Made by a program: the position numbers and the translations under genes
Assembly: GCA_002749065.1 (NCBI GenBank)
Contig: PDTX01000006.1
Span: 1 to 64,000, forward strand
Length of the DNA: 64,000 bases
Source of the DNA: Bacteroidia bacterium
GTDB taxonomy: Bacteria; Bacteroidota; Bacteroidia; Bacteroidales; CAJPTX01
Direction: 5' to 3'
In this document: piece by piece, positions 1-8,565 of the stretch
Layout of the letters: each line of letters opens with the position of its first letter
How positions within the stretch are numbered: position 1 is the first letter of the stretch
The notes under the pieces: generated by a model
The model's input: only the letters and a program-made list of their open reading frames with translations
Database searches by the model: none
What the model was told of the DNA's origin: nothing

Positions 1-52
1 CGCCCGCGCCGATGGTACTACGGCCTGGCCCGTGGGAGAGTAGGTCGCCGCC
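1..52 (+). rRNA. rrf: 5S ribosomal RNA, 3' end (partial)
   Basis: The first 52 bases match the 3' part of a Bacteroidota 5S rRNA: the GCGCCGATGGTACT segment, then GTGGGAGAGTAGGTCGC and the closing GCC strand. The 5' part and presumably the 23S and 16S genes lie before the window. A strong terminator follows at once, which supports this being the end of an rRNA operon. Confidence 0.9.
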
Positions 53-61
53 CCCCCCATC

Positions 62-95
62 GCCCCGGCTCCCCCTGTGGGAGCCGGGGCTTTTT
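62..95 (+). terminator. Rho-independent terminator of the rRNA operon
   Basis: A GC-rich stem (GCCCCGGCTCC pairing with GGAGCCGGGGC) with a short loop is followed by five T residues. It sits 10 bases after the 5S rRNA end. Confidence 0.9.
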
Positions 96-360
96 GCGTT
101 GGGGGGCTCATCGATTCTCGCTATCCATGATATACTCCTTGCCATCCCTGGAGTCGGCTACGCCCAGTGACCGCTTCGGGTCGACGGACTCCTGGTCCGC
201 CTTCGCTACGTTTTTTGCCTCCAAACTGTTTCGGGGTTTTGGAGATTTCCTTCAGATTAGTAACTTTGCGCTTCGGGTGGCATTGCTAAGAGGCGCCTCT
301 TGCTTTCCACTTCGGTGAAATCGTTGTCCGGATATAAATTCCTAACTAAACTGTAAAGTG
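96..360. other. Intergenic region, no gene recognised
   Basis: About 265 bases between the rRNA terminator and the peptide transporter. A 74-codon open frame at 94-318 has no recognisable features and starts inside the terminator tail, so I do not call it. No good TAnnTTTG box was found; the transporter's promoter is not identified. Confidence 0.5.
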
Positions 361-1935
361 ATGTCGCAAAATTCTACAGCGGTTGACTCGAAGGTCAATC
401 CACAGGTGCTCAACCACCCGGTAGGGTTGTTCGTGCTCTTCTTCACGGAGATGTGGGAGCGGTTCAGCTACTACGGTATGCGTGGTATTCTTGTGTTGTT
501 CTTGGTTTCCTCTGCAACCTCAGATAACCCAGGTTGGGCGTGGTCGCGCGAGGATGCGGGTGTGCTCTACGCTTGGTACTCCTCGTTGGTGTACCTGACC
601 CCACTTATCGGTGGTTACATCGCTGATAAGATTACCGGTTCCCGCGTGGCGGTGGTGCTTGGCGCCCTGCTGATGACGCTGGGTCACGGTTCGATGGCGC
701 TAGACACGGAGTTAACCTTCTACATAGGCCTGTCGCTTCTGGTGCTGGGCAACGGTATGTTTAAGCCCAACATCTCGACAATGCTCGGCGAGCTCTACAC
801 GGATGAGAGCAAGAAGGATGGCGCCTTCACGATTTTCTACATGGGTATCAATGCGGGTGCGTTCCTGGGCATTCTGCTCTGTGGCTACATCGGGGAGTAC
901 GTGGGTTGGTCGTACGGGTTCGGTCTGGCGGGTATCTTCATGTTCTTTGGCCTTGCGCAGTTCTACTTTTCCAAGAATCTCTTTGGCGATATAGGGTCGC
1001 TCAATAAGAAGGGCGCTGCTCAGCAGGAAGTAAGCAAGGTGAGCCAGGAGGTGGAAGCCCCGTCGGCGGGTGGTTTCACCAAGATGGAGAGGGACCGTCT
1101 GATTGTAATTGGTATCTTTGCCCTCTCCACGATATTTTTCTGGTGGGCCTTTGAGCAGGCCGGCTCTTCGATGACCATCTTCGCGAAGGACTACACGCAG
1201 CGTGTGCTCACGGGGAGTTGGGCGAGCATCTTTGTTTGGGTGAACTTCTTCCTGACGGTTGGTCCGGTGGCTGTCGTTTCCTGGGTGCTTTTGATGCTGG
1301 TGCAGAAGACCTTTAAGGTGATTCCGGTGTCGAACGTTTTCCTTCTGATAAGCTTTGTGCTGATTTGGGTCGTGGTGCTCTGGAAGGTGCTGGGCGACTT
1401 CAACTTCGAGGAGTCGTACGAGGTGCCAGCTTCGTGGTTTGGTATTCTGAACTCGTTCTTTGTGATTACCTGTGCACCCTTGTTCTCCAGGCTGTGGGAT
1501 AGCAAGTACAACCCGAGTGGTCCCGTCAAGTTTGGTCTTGGCCAAATTATTCTGGGTCTTGGTTTCGGTCTGCTGGCCTTTGGTTCGGTGAGTATTAAGG
1601 ATGGTGCGAGCACGGCGGATATTTCGATGTTCTATCTCATTGGTGCGTACTTCCTGCACACGCTTGGTGAGCTCACCCTCTCGCCGGTTGGCCTTTCCTA
1701 CGTGAATAAGCTGGCACCGAAACGCCTGATGGGCTTCATGTTCGGTATGTGGTTCTTCGCTTCCTTTATAGGTAATCTTTTTGCGGGCTACACAGCTAGC
1801 TACATTGATTCGCTCAACGAGGTGATGGGTCTCTCGGGCTTCTTCCTCCTCTTCACCGCCATCCCGATTGCGCTGGGCCTGATAATGTTCACGCTCAATG
1901 GCTTCCTGGCCAAAAAGATGCACGGCATTCGTTAG
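361..1935 (+). CDS. POT/PTR2-family proton-dependent oligopeptide transporter
   Basis: Inner-membrane major-facilitator protein of 524 residues, the usual size for bacterial di/tripeptide:proton symporters of the POT (PTR2) family. The N-terminus carries the family signature around residues 28-46 (FFTEMWERFSYYGMRG, containing the ExxERFxYY proton-coupling motif). A second conserved segment (FYMGINAGAFLG) follows near residue 160. Many hydrophobic segments fit 12-14 membrane helices. A GTG at 358 lies directly before the ATG at 361; the ATG is preferred. Base composition is lower in GC and richer in T-ending codons than most of the window. A clear terminator follows at 1956-1990, so it is probably transcribed alone. 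Substrate choice within peptides is inferred from family only. Confidence 0.93.
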   Translation: MSQNSTAVDSKVNPQVLNHPVGLFVLFFTEMWERFSYYGMRGILVLFLVSSATSDNPGWAWSREDAGVLYAWYSSLVYLTPLIGGYIADKITGSRVAVVLGALLMTLGHGSMALDTELTFYIGLSLLVLGNGMFKPNISTMLGELYTDESKKDGAFTIFYMGINAGAFLGILLCGYIGEYVGWSYGFGLAGIFMFFGLAQFYFSKNLFGDIGSLNKKGAAQQEVSKVSQEVEAPSAGGFTKMERDRLIVIGIFALSTIFFWWAFEQAGSSMTIFAKDYTQRVLTGSWASIFVWVNFFLTVGPVAVVSWVLLMLVQKTFKVIPVSNVFLLISFVLIWVVVLWKVLGDFNFEESYEVPASWFGILNSFFVITCAPLFSRLWDSKYNPSGPVKFGLGQIILGLGFGLLAFGSVSIKDGASTADISMFYLIGAYFLHTLGELTLSPVGLSYVNKLAPKRLMGFMFGMWFFASFIGNLFAGYTASYIDSLNEVMGLSGFFLLFTAIPIALGLIMFTLNGFLAKKMHGIR

Positions 1936-1955
1936 CATCCTAGAGAGCTGATTAG

Positions 1956-1990
1956 AAGGGGGGATATCCTTGGGGTATCCCCCTTTTTTT
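1956..1990 (+). terminator. Rho-independent terminator after the peptide transporter
   Basis: Inverted repeat GGGGGATA / TATCCCCC (1959-1966 with 1976-1983) followed by a run of T residues ending at 1990. Confidence 0.85.
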
Positions 1991-2045
1991 GCTTCATGGA
2001 TGGTGTGAGTATGCGCAATGTGCTGGCCAGTTGGGAAACATGTAT

Positions 2046-2053
2046 TACCTTTG
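2046..2053 (+). promoter_or_regulatory. Bacteroidota -7 promoter box for the TonB-like gene
   Basis: TACCTTTG matches the TAnnTTTG box exactly. It lies 49 bases before the start codon of the TonB-family protein, after the upstream terminator. A clear -33 TTG at standard spacing is not obvious. Confidence 0.6.
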
Positions 2054-2102
2054 GTGTGTGAATGGGCCAATAGTGCGAACCAGCCGAAAGGAATAACTAG
2101 GT

Positions 2103-2906
2103 ATGGAAGAGAAGAGGAGCGCCAAGCGTATAGTCCCGATTGTAGTCCTGCTGCTGCTGTTGGGGGTGGGGGGCTACGTGCTGTTCTCGCCTGAGGGTGA
2201 GGAGGTTGCGCCCGCTACGGATGGGCAGATGGACCAAAAGTCCGATTCGGTTGCTTTGCCTTTGCCCGATTCTGGAGCCGCTGTGGATTCCATGCCTGAG
2301 CCCCAAGGGGAAGTTCCTGAAGTTGAGCCAGATGTCGAAGTTCCGGAGCGTAAGTCGGCCCCGGTTAGCCCCGAGCCGACCCCGGCGCCTGAGTCCGCAG
2401 AGCCAGAGGTAAAACCGGTGAAGCCGGAGCCACCGAAGCCCGCGCCGAAGCCGGAAAAACCCGCTGCATCTCCTGCACCCGAGGCGCCCAAACCGATGCC
2501 CAAGCCGGTACAAACCGTGCCCAAGCCAGCTCCCGCGCCGGAAGCACCCAAGCCTGAGCCTGCACCCGAGCCGGTGGATGCCAGCAAGGTTTACAAGGTA
2601 GTGGATGTGCTACCGAAGTTCAAGAATGGCGATATGAAGAAGTTCCAGAGCTACGTATCGCAGCGTGTGGTCTACCCCGCGGTGGCTCGTGAAACGGGTG
2701 TACAGGGCTTGGTGCAGGTTGGTTTCGTCGTGGAGCTCGATGGGAGCATTAGCAATGTGCACCTGGTTGAGGGGGTGGACAAGTCGCTGGATGATGAGGC
2801 GCTGCGCGTTGTGAAGCGGAGCCCGAAGAGCTGGACGCCCGGCATGCTGCGCGGCGTGCCGGTGCGGGTGGAGCAGGTGGTGCAGGTGGTCTTCTATTTG
2901 CGCTAA
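2103..2906 (+). CDS. TonB-family energy transducer with proline-rich linker
   Basis: 267 residues. One N-terminal membrane anchor (about residues 10-28), then a long Pro/Glu/Lys-rich linker (about 35-160) that can span the periplasm, then a C-terminal TonB domain (about 165-267) with the typical core: the YPAVARETGVQG segment, a VELDGSI turn and the final VVFYLR strand. TonB proteins carry energy from ExbB-ExbD to outer-membrane TonB-dependent receptors; Bacteroidota encode several paralogues. No exbB, exbD or receptor gene is nearby, so its partner is unknown. AAAGGA precedes the start. It could instead be a TonB-domain protein with another periplasmic role. Confidence 0.88.
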   Translation: MEEKRSAKRIVPIVVLLLLLGVGGYVLFSPEGEEVAPATDGQMDQKSDSVALPLPDSGAAVDSMPEPQGEVPEVEPDVEVPERKSAPVSPEPTPAPESAEPEVKPVKPEPPKPAPKPEKPAASPAPEAPKPMPKPVQTVPKPAPAPEAPKPEPAPEPVDASKVYKVVDVLPKFKNGDMKKFQSYVSQRVVYPAVARETGVQGLVQVGFVVELDGSISNVHLVEGVDKSLDDEALRVVKRSPKSWTPGMLRGVPVRVEQVVQVVFYLR

Positions 2907-2961
2907 GCTTTCTCGATGATTTCGGTGTAGTAAGTAGCAATATATTCATTACGTGTGGTTT

Positions 2962-3561
2962 ATGAGCAGATTGTACAGTGTATCGATGTACGTATTCCTG
3001 TTGCTGGCGGGTTTGGTGACTATGGCCTGTGGGGGTTTGAATACGAAAACCTTGGAGGGGGTCTACAGCGGTGAGGAGCATTGGCACCATGAGATTACGG
3101 AGAATGAGGGGATATTCAGTGAGGATGAGAAGAAGCTGGAGGATGTGTATCCGCAGGAGCTGATGGAGGTCAGGGCTGGTGAGGGTGAGGGGGTGTGGGT
3201 TCTGTCGTTCAAGTCGGAGCTGGACAGTTTGTGCACTGTGAACCTGCGCGTTGAGGAGAAGAGGGGTAAGGAGTTGATGCTTAAGGTAGTGGGGATAGAT
3301 GTTCTCGAGAAGATGGAGTACGGGCAGGGGGGTGAGGACGGATTCAGGATGCACGTGAAGCTCAAGGGGACTGGTGGTATGAGGGAGTTTGAGGGGGCGG
3401 ATGGCGTGCTGCGCTATGATGGGGTTTACAATACTGAGACGGGTGAGCTCAAGCTGGGCTACGCGTTGAGCGGGACGATTGAGGTGCAGGCGGGGGATAG
3501 TACGCATAGCTTCCCGGTGCAGGGGCATAGCTCCTATGTAGTCACGAAGTACTCCAACTAG
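2962..3561 (+). CDS. Hypothetical lipoprotein
   Basis: 199 residues. An N-terminal hydrophobic segment ends in a lipobox-like TMAC at about residue 23, so the mature protein is probably lipid-anchored. The rest is rich in Glu, Gly and charged residues with alternating strand-like segments and no family I recognise. A GTG at 2953 gives three extra residues; the ATG at 2962 gives a normal signal peptide and is preferred. It lies 55 bases after the TonB-like gene and may be co-transcribed. Codons are lower in GC than the window average, like the two genes before it. Confidence 0.7.
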   Translation: MSRLYSVSMYVFLLLAGLVTMACGGLNTKTLEGVYSGEEHWHHEITENEGIFSEDEKKLEDVYPQELMEVRAGEGEGVWVLSFKSELDSLCTVNLRVEEKRGKELMLKVVGIDVLEKMEYGQGGEDGFRMHVKLKGTGGMREFEGADGVLRYDGVYNTETGELKLGYALSGTIEVQAGDSTHSFPVQGHSSYVVTKYSN

Positions 3562-3687
3562 GCGGGGTCTGCTTTTCGCCTGGATTTATCTGATAACCAG
3601 CGGGTTCAATTCTTGCCCCGGTGGGTCTTCCCGGGGTGTAGGCTGTGCGGAAATGGCGGGTGGTTTTCTTTTTCCCGAAAATAGTAC

Positions 3688-3695
3688 TACCTTTG
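3688..3695 (+). promoter_or_regulatory. -7 promoter box for tRNA-Arg
   Basis: TACCTTTG, an exact TAnnTTTG match, ends 10 bases before the tRNA. T-rich sequence lies about 20 bases upstream where the -33 element is expected. Confidence 0.75.
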
Positions 3696-3705
3696 CGGGG
3701 AGTTT

Positions 3706-3779
3706 GGCCCCGTAGTTCAGCTGAATAGAACGTCAGATTCCGGTTCTGAAGGTCGTGGGTTTGAATCCCGCCGGGGTCA
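3706..3779 (+). tRNA. tRNA-Arg (anticodon CCG)
   Basis: 74 bases fold into a full cloverleaf. The acceptor arm is GGCCCCG with CGGGGTC (one G-T pair) and discriminator A. The anticodon stem TCAGA/TCTGA holds the loop TTCCGGT, which gives anticodon CCG, reading CGG. The T arm is GTGGG/CCCGC around TTTGAAT. The 3' CCA is not encoded. It has its own promoter box and a terminator. Confidence 0.93.
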
Positions 3780-3785
3780 CTAGCC

Positions 3786-3820
3786 AAGGGTGGATACGAA
3801 GGGTCGTGTCTACCCTTTTT
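3786..3820 (+). terminator. Terminator after tRNA-Arg
   Basis: AGGGTGGATAC pairs with GTGTCTACCCT (two wobble pairs) around a short loop and is followed by TTTTT. Confidence 0.75.
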
Positions 3821-3839
3821 GTATTTGCCCGAAATGGCT

Positions 3840-3847
3840 TATCTTTG
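3840..3847 (+). promoter_or_regulatory. -7 promoter box for the FKBP/DUF3127 genes
   Basis: TATCTTTG matches TAnnTTTG and lies 46 bases before the FKBP start. A TTTG about 15 bases upstream could serve as the -33 element. Confidence 0.65.
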
Positions 3848-3893
3848 TGGAGTATTCTGGGGCAAGTGGCTCTGGGTAAAAGATTAACGACGT

Positions 3894-4667
3894 ATGAAGA
3901 GAGTATTGATGGTGGTAGCCTTCTCGCTGGCTGGGGCTTTCAGCCTGGTGGGTTGCGGTGGCAAGTCGGATAAGCCGGCGGCCGAGCAGGACAAGAAGTC
4001 GGAGCAGGGGGCGGATGGTGCGCCTGAGGGCGAGGTGGATGCCAAGACCTTTAGCTACGCGGTGGGCGCGCAGCTGGGGGAGATGTTCAGGGAGCAGTCG
4101 ATAGAGTTCTCCTTCGATGAGCTGAGCCGTGGGCTGAAGGAGGCCTTCGATGGCAAGAGCGAGATGGAGGCGCAGCAGATGCAGCAGAACATCCAGCTGT
4201 TCATGGAGGCCAATGAGAAGCGGCTGGCGGAGAAGCGCTTGGTGGAGAGCACGGCCTTCCTGGACTCGGTGGCCCAGCAGCCCGGTGTGATGCGTGATTC
4301 GTCGGGCTTGGTGTACCTGATTACCGAGCAGGGCGATGGGGCCTCGCCGCTTGACACGAGCTGGGTGGAGATTAACTACACGGGCAAGCTGACTAATGGC
4401 GAGGTCTTCGATGCGAGCGAGCGTCACGGTGGCCCGGCGGTGCTCAATGTGGGCAATGTTATTGATGGCTGGAAGATTGGTATCCCGATGCTCAAGGAGG
4501 GTGGCAAGGGTACGCTCTACATCCCGGCCGACCTGGGCTACGGGGAGCGTGGCCGTCCGGGCATCCCGGGCAATGCGGTTATGGTGTTTGATGTGCATCT
4601 GCTGCACGTCCTCAACGCCGCGGAGGTTGAGGCGTATAAGAAGGGCGAGTACAAGCAGCAGCAGTAG
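3894..4667 (+). CDS. FKBP-type peptidyl-prolyl cis-trans isomerase, lipoprotein
   Basis: 257 residues. Signal peptide with lipobox LVGC (Cys at about 21), so it probably acts on the periplasmic side as a lipid-anchored folding catalyst. Residues about 45-140 form the helical FKBP-N dimerisation domain of the FkpA/Mip type (FSYAVGAQLGE start). Residues about 150-245 are the FKBP catalytic domain, with the strand VEINYTGKLTNGEVFDAS, the VIDGWKIGIPMLKEG turn and GYGERGRPGIPGNA. The order of the segments and the length fit Mip-like isomerases. The DUF3127 gene starts 21 bases downstream, so the two are probably one transcript from the box at 3840. Confidence 0.92.
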   Translation: MKRVLMVVAFSLAGAFSLVGCGGKSDKPAAEQDKKSEQGADGAPEGEVDAKTFSYAVGAQLGEMFREQSIEFSFDELSRGLKEAFDGKSEMEAQQMQQNIQLFMEANEKRLAEKRLVESTAFLDSVAQQPGVMRDSSGLVYLITEQGDGASPLDTSWVEINYTGKLTNGEVFDASERHGGPAVLNVGNVIDGWKIGIPMLKEGGKGTLYIPADLGYGERGRPGIPGNAVMVFDVHLLHVLNAAEVEAYKKGEYKQQQ

Positions 4668-4688
4668 ATTTAGCAGGAAGGAGTCGGT

Positions 4689-5147
4689 ATGGCGGAATTG
4701 GTGAACGGCGGTTGCGATATTGTAGGGATACTCGAGCAGAGGTTGCCCCTGGCCACCGGTGAGAGCGCGCGTGGTCCGTGGGAGCGCCAGGATATAGTCA
4801 TCGCGCTGACGGATGTGCAGTACCCCACGCGTATATGCGTGGAGTTGTTCAACAACAGCGCGCACCTGGCGGATAATATCGCGGATGGCACGAAGGTTCG
4901 CGTGTCGGTGAATATCCAGTCCCGCGAGTACCAAGGGCGGTGGTTCACCGGCATACGCGGGTGGCGGATTGAGCCGGTGGCCGATGCGGCCCCGGTACAG
5001 AACGCTGCGCCGCAGGGCTACCAGCAACCCGCTCCAGCTCCGCAACCGGCATCCCAAGCGCAGTCGCAGCAGGGCGTGCCGAACTTCCCAACCCAGGGCC
5101 CGGGTACGGCGGCTGGGGGGGGGGTATTCGACGACTTACCCTTCTAG
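4689..5147 (+). CDS. DUF3127 protein with SSB-like acidic C-terminal tip
   Basis: 152 residues. Residues about 1-95 are a compact DUF3127-type domain with the pattern expected of a small beta-barrel (PWERQDIVIALTD, TKVRVSVNIQSREYQGRWF). Residues about 100-145 are a Gln/Pro/Ala-rich flexible linker, and the protein ends in DDLPF. That layout (OB-like domain, disordered linker, acidic tip ending in PF) is that of single-stranded DNA-binding protein SSB, whose DDxxPF tip docks repair and replication enzymes. A role at single-stranded nucleic acid is inference; the domain itself has no established function that I know. AAGGAG precedes the ATG. Confidence 0.8.
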   Translation: MAELVNGGCDIVGILEQRLPLATGESARGPWERQDIVIALTDVQYPTRICVELFNNSAHLADNIADGTKVRVSVNIQSREYQGRWFTGIRGWRIEPVADAAPVQNAAPQGYQQPAPAPQPASQAQSQQGVPNFPTQGPGTAAGGGVFDDLPF

Positions 5148-5209
5148 GCGTACCTCGCCCCAAGGCATCCAGCCCGGTTGGCGTTGGTAGTGCTGATTTA
5201 CAGACCGCT

Positions 5210-6613
5210 ATGATAAGACTATCGAGGAGCGTGGTGAGTGTATTCGCCACGCTCCTTCTCGTTCTGGTGGCCCTCTCCGCCTGCGATAAGGAGCCGAGGA
5301 CTCTTGCGGACCCCACGGAGCTACGCTTCTCCCTCGATACGGTCAACTTCGACTCGGTCTTCGTGGGGCGAACCTCGCCGACCATGACGCTGTCCATCTA
5401 CAACCCAGCTCGGGAAGAGGTCCGTATACCCCGTATATCCCTTCAGGCCGGGGGGGCTAGCCCCTACGTCGCGCTGGTGGATGGGCTGCCCGGCCCGGTG
5501 GTGGAGGATGTCCGGCTTGCGCCGCATGACAGCATTCTCGTTTTCCTCCGCTTCAGGAATGAGCTTGCCACCAGCGATACCATCAGCCGCTGCAACGATG
5601 CGCTCGTGGTGCGGGGAGGGGGCCGTGAGCATACGATACCCCTCGTGGCCTGGACGGTGAATGTGCAGCCCTTCGATATGCTCGACATCCGCACGGATGT
5701 TGTGCTGGACGGCGATGCGGGCCCCCGGGCGAGGTTGGCCACCGGGAGCGTGACTGTGCATCCCGGTGCGAGCCTCAGACTCACCAACGGTGCGCAGCTC
5801 TACTTCCCGAGGGAGTGTGGCCTGGAGGTGAAGGGCAAGCTGGTGCTGGAGGGGACGAGGCAGCACCCGGTTGTTCTGGGGGCGGACCGTATAGACCGGT
5901 ACTACCGCCGGGCGCTGGGGCTGTGGAATGGGGTGCATCTCCACCCCGGGAGCGAGGGGAATGTCCTCAGGTACGCCGAGATACGCAACGCCGTGACCGC
6001 GCTCCGCGTGGAGGAGGCGAAGGGTGCTAGTGGCGTGGAGCTGAAGCTGCAGTGGTGCAAGCTCTTGTACTACGGCTTGGATGCGCTACACCTTGAGCGG
6101 AGCCAGGCGATGCTCTACGGCTGCCTGATAGCACAGGGGGCGCGCAATGGCCTACGATTGCGCAGCGCTAGGGCCGAATTGGAGCAGACTACGGTCTACT
6201 CCGTTCTCCCTGAGCTGCAGCTGCGGCAGGGGCCATTGGTACGCCTGGAGGAGGGTGAGGGGAATATGTTGCTGGTGCGGAACAGCATCCTGTGGGGCGA
6301 TAGGGAGGAGGAGGTTGTCCTGACGCAGGCCGATAGCGAGAGCGGGCGAGTGCTATTTACGCATTCCATTCTGCCCTTCTCGGACGGCGATATGCGCCTG
6401 GGGATAGTCGGTGAGGGGTGTAGCAATCAGGCTCCCGATTTGGAAAATCCGCTGGAGGGTGATTTTCGGCCGAAGGCCCAGAGCCCGGCTGTGGGTCTGG
6501 GCGGGGTGATTGCACCGCTCGATGGGAAGGACATGCTCGGTCGGCCGTTTGGAAGTGTGGGGGCTGAGCGACCCGTCGCTGGGGCCTATGCCTGCGTTGA
6601 GTGCCCCTACTAG
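5210..6613 (+). CDS. Right-handed beta-helix-like surface lipoprotein
   Basis: 467 residues. Signal peptide with lipobox ALSAC (Cys at about 25) marks a lipoprotein. Residues about 35-165 resemble an immunoglobulin-like segment with DSVFVG and DSILVFLRF strands. Residues about 170-450 contain regularly spaced short strands typical of a parallel beta-helix (LEVKGKLVLEGT, GVHLHPGSEGNVLRYAEIRN, LYGCLIAQGARNGLRL, LLVRNSILWGD). Related Bacteroidota proteins are usually annotated as hypothetical or parallel beta-helix repeat lipoproteins; no catalytic motif is evident. It lies 62 bases after DUF3127 and converges on the UbiD gene. Confidence 0.75.
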   Translation: MIRLSRSVVSVFATLLLVLVALSACDKEPRTLADPTELRFSLDTVNFDSVFVGRTSPTMTLSIYNPAREEVRIPRISLQAGGASPYVALVDGLPGPVVEDVRLAPHDSILVFLRFRNELATSDTISRCNDALVVRGGGREHTIPLVAWTVNVQPFDMLDIRTDVVLDGDAGPRARLATGSVTVHPGASLRLTNGAQLYFPRECGLEVKGKLVLEGTRQHPVVLGADRIDRYYRRALGLWNGVHLHPGSEGNVLRYAEIRNAVTALRVEEAKGASGVELKLQWCKLLYYGLDALHLERSQAMLYGCLIAQGARNGLRLRSARAELEQTTVYSVLPELQLRQGPLVRLEEGEGNMLLVRNSILWGDREEEVVLTQADSESGRVLFTHSILPFSDGDMRLGIVGEGCSNQAPDLENPLEGDFRPKAQSPAVGLGGVIAPLDGKDMLGRPFGSVGAERPVAGAYACVECPY

Positions 6614-6673
6614 AAGTGGGTTTTAGGTCGTGTGCGTATCGTGCGTTCCGCGGGAAAGCGCCGTTCTGTACCT

Positions 6674-8536
6674 CTAGTCGCCGAAGTCGGCGTGCGCGCC
6701 CTCTCCCCACTCGTAGCCCTTGACGCGGCGGGAGGGCGACTCGACGAATTGGCCCATGAGGTAGCTCGGCCACCGTTGGTCCACCCGTTCGATGGTCTCC
6801 TGCGTGCTGCATACCACGTTCGGCCATGGTCGCCCGCTCTGCTCGGGCCTCTTCGCCCGGCCGTCGACCAGGAGGCTTACTCCGTCCTCATGCTCCCTTA
6901 CGATGACATCCCTGTCGGGCGAGGTGGAGCCCAGCAGTACCCACAGGAGGAGGTCGGGGTGCTCCGTGGGGGCGCTGGGGTCAACCAGCGCGAGGCAGAG
7001 GGGGTACTCGCCGAGCAGCTCGTGGCTGGCCCGGAGTAGGTCGTCGAGCGCGTCGGGGGTGAAGGGGGCCTCGGAGCGGAGTACGTGCAGTAGGGCTTTT
7101 CCGTCGACCGTGAGCGTGCGTCCCTGGGGATGCTCCCTCCAGTCGAGCTTTGCCCGTCCGCTGCTCTTGCCCTGCTGGGCATCGATGAGGAGCTTGCCGC
7201 CGTAGCCCATGCTGGTGGCGGCGTGGTCCAGCACGTCCATCGGTCCGCGCGAGAAGAGGAGCTGCCCGCGCCCCTTGACCCCGGTGGCGATGGCCTCCAG
7301 GACGGAGGGGAGGTTGCGGACCTGCACCTCGCTGGATACGCAGACGATGTACTTGGTGAACATCATCTGCCCCGCCCCCCAGAATAGGCTGGCGATGCGT
7401 TCTCCCTGCCCGGGGTAGGTGGCCCTGATGGCGGCGATGGCGAGGTTGTGCGCCACGCCCATGGGGGGGAGCCAGAGGTCGGTGAGTTCGGGGGTGAGGC
7501 TTTCGCGCAGCAGGGGCTTGAAGATTTGCTCCGTGGCCTCGGCGATGTGCGCGTCCTCCATGGGGGGGATGCCCACCACGGTGGCGGGGTAGAGCGCGTC
7601 CCTGCGGTGGGTTATGCAGGTGATGTGGAAGCGGGGGTACTGGTCCTCGAGGGAGTAGTAGCCGGTGTGGTCGCCGAAGGGCCCCTCGGTGTGTAGCGGC
7701 TCGGCGGGGTCGACGTAGCCCTCGATGATGATGTCGGCCTCGGCCGGTATGTTGAGGTCGCAGGTTTTGGCCTTCGCGAGGCGGACGGGTTCGCGGCGGA
7801 GGAAGCCGGCCAGGAGCCATTCGTCCATCCCCTCGGGGAGCGGGGCGGAGGCGCAGTAGGCCAGGAGGGGGTCGCCGCCGAGCGCCACGACGACGGGCAT
7901 CCGCTCGCCCCGTGCGGCGTAGGCCCGGAAGTGGTTGGCCCCCGTCTTGTGCGTGTGCCAGTGCATGCCGGTGGTCTGGCCGTCCATGACCTGCATGCGG
8001 TACATGCCGACGTTGCGCACGCCGGTGCTGGGGTCGCGCGTGATGACCATGGGGAGCGTGATGAAGCGGCCGCCGTCGTGGGGCCAGGTCTGGAGTATGG
8101 GGAGCTGGCCGAGGTCGGGTTGCGGCATCACCACCTCCTGGGCGGGGACGCTCCCCCGGTGCTTTTTGGGCAGGTAGCGGCCGATCTCCACGAGCATCCG
8201 CAGCCCCTCCAGGCGTTGCCGCAGGGTGGTGCGGGGTGTGCGCCCCGCACCCATGAGCCCTTCGAGGCGCTGGGCCACCTCCTGGTAGCTCGAGGCGCGG
8301 AGCAGCTCCAGCATGCGTTCGCGGGAGGAGTAGAGGTTCATGACCACCCGGAAGCCCGACGGCTCCTCGGGCTGGAGTAGCAGCGCCTGCCCGGCGCAGT
8401 CGCCCGAGAGCGCGCGGTGCGCCAGCTCGGCCATCTCCAGGTGTGTGGATACGGGCACGGGGATTTCACGGAGGGCACCCCGCTGCCGGAGCGTCTCGAG
8501 GTGGTCCTTAAGCCCCGGCAGCTTGCCGCGTCGCAT
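6674..8536 (-). CDS. ubiD: UbiD-family decarboxylase (menaquinone-type)
   Basis: 620 residues, the length of the Bacteroidota UbiD-like menaquinone biosynthesis decarboxylases. UbiD enzymes use prenylated FMN made by UbiX. Visible family features are the RNVGMYRMQVMD segment that helps hold the cofactor, the HWHTHKTGANHF stretch, EGPFGDHTGYYS with the conserved acidic residue, and the GVAHNLAIAAIRATYPGQ helix. In anaerobes the likely job is decarboxylating a naphthoate intermediate of menaquinone synthesis; the exact substrate is inferred. No ubiX or other men gene is nearby. It follows the holin-like gene by 29 bases. Confidence 0.88.
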   Translation of the reverse strand: MRRGKLPGLKDHLETLRQRGALREIPVPVSTHLEMAELAHRALSGDCAGQALLLQPEEPSGFRVVMNLYSSRERMLELLRASSYQEVAQRLEGLMGAGRTPRTTLRQRLEGLRMLVEIGRYLPKKHRGSVPAQEVVMPQPDLGQLPILQTWPHDGGRFITLPMVITRDPSTGVRNVGMYRMQVMDGQTTGMHWHTHKTGANHFRAYAARGERMPVVVALGGDPLLAYCASAPLPEGMDEWLLAGFLRREPVRLAKAKTCDLNIPAEADIIIEGYVDPAEPLHTEGPFGDHTGYYSLEDQYPRFHITCITHRRDALYPATVVGIPPMEDAHIAEATEQIFKPLLRESLTPELTDLWLPPMGVAHNLAIAAIRATYPGQGERIASLFWGAGQMMFTKYIVCVSSEVQVRNLPSVLEAIATGVKGRGQLLFSRGPMDVLDHAATSMGYGGKLLIDAQQGKSSGRAKLDWREHPQGRTLTVDGKALLHVLRSEAPFTPDALDDLLRASHELLGEYPLCLALVDPSAPTEHPDLLLWVLLGSTSPDRDVIVREHEDGVSLLVDGRAKRPEQSGRPWPNVVCSTQETIERVDQRWPSYLMGQFVESPSRRVKGYEWGEGAHADFGD

Positions 8537-8565
8537 AGGCTCAAATGGGTTGGGGGTGTGTAGTG

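Noticed and set aside
94..318. 74-codon open frame between the rRNA terminator and the peptide transporter
   Set aside because: It starts inside the terminator tail, has no ribosome-binding site and shows no recognisable protein features.
712..2070. 452-codon frame on the minus strand across the peptide transporter
   Set aside because: It is antisense to a clear POT transporter and its His/Glu/Arg-rich composition is that of a shadow frame.
3706..3779. tRNA-Arg as an integration site
   Set aside because: The genes on both sides are ordinary, and no integrase or repeat of the tRNA 3' end was noticed.
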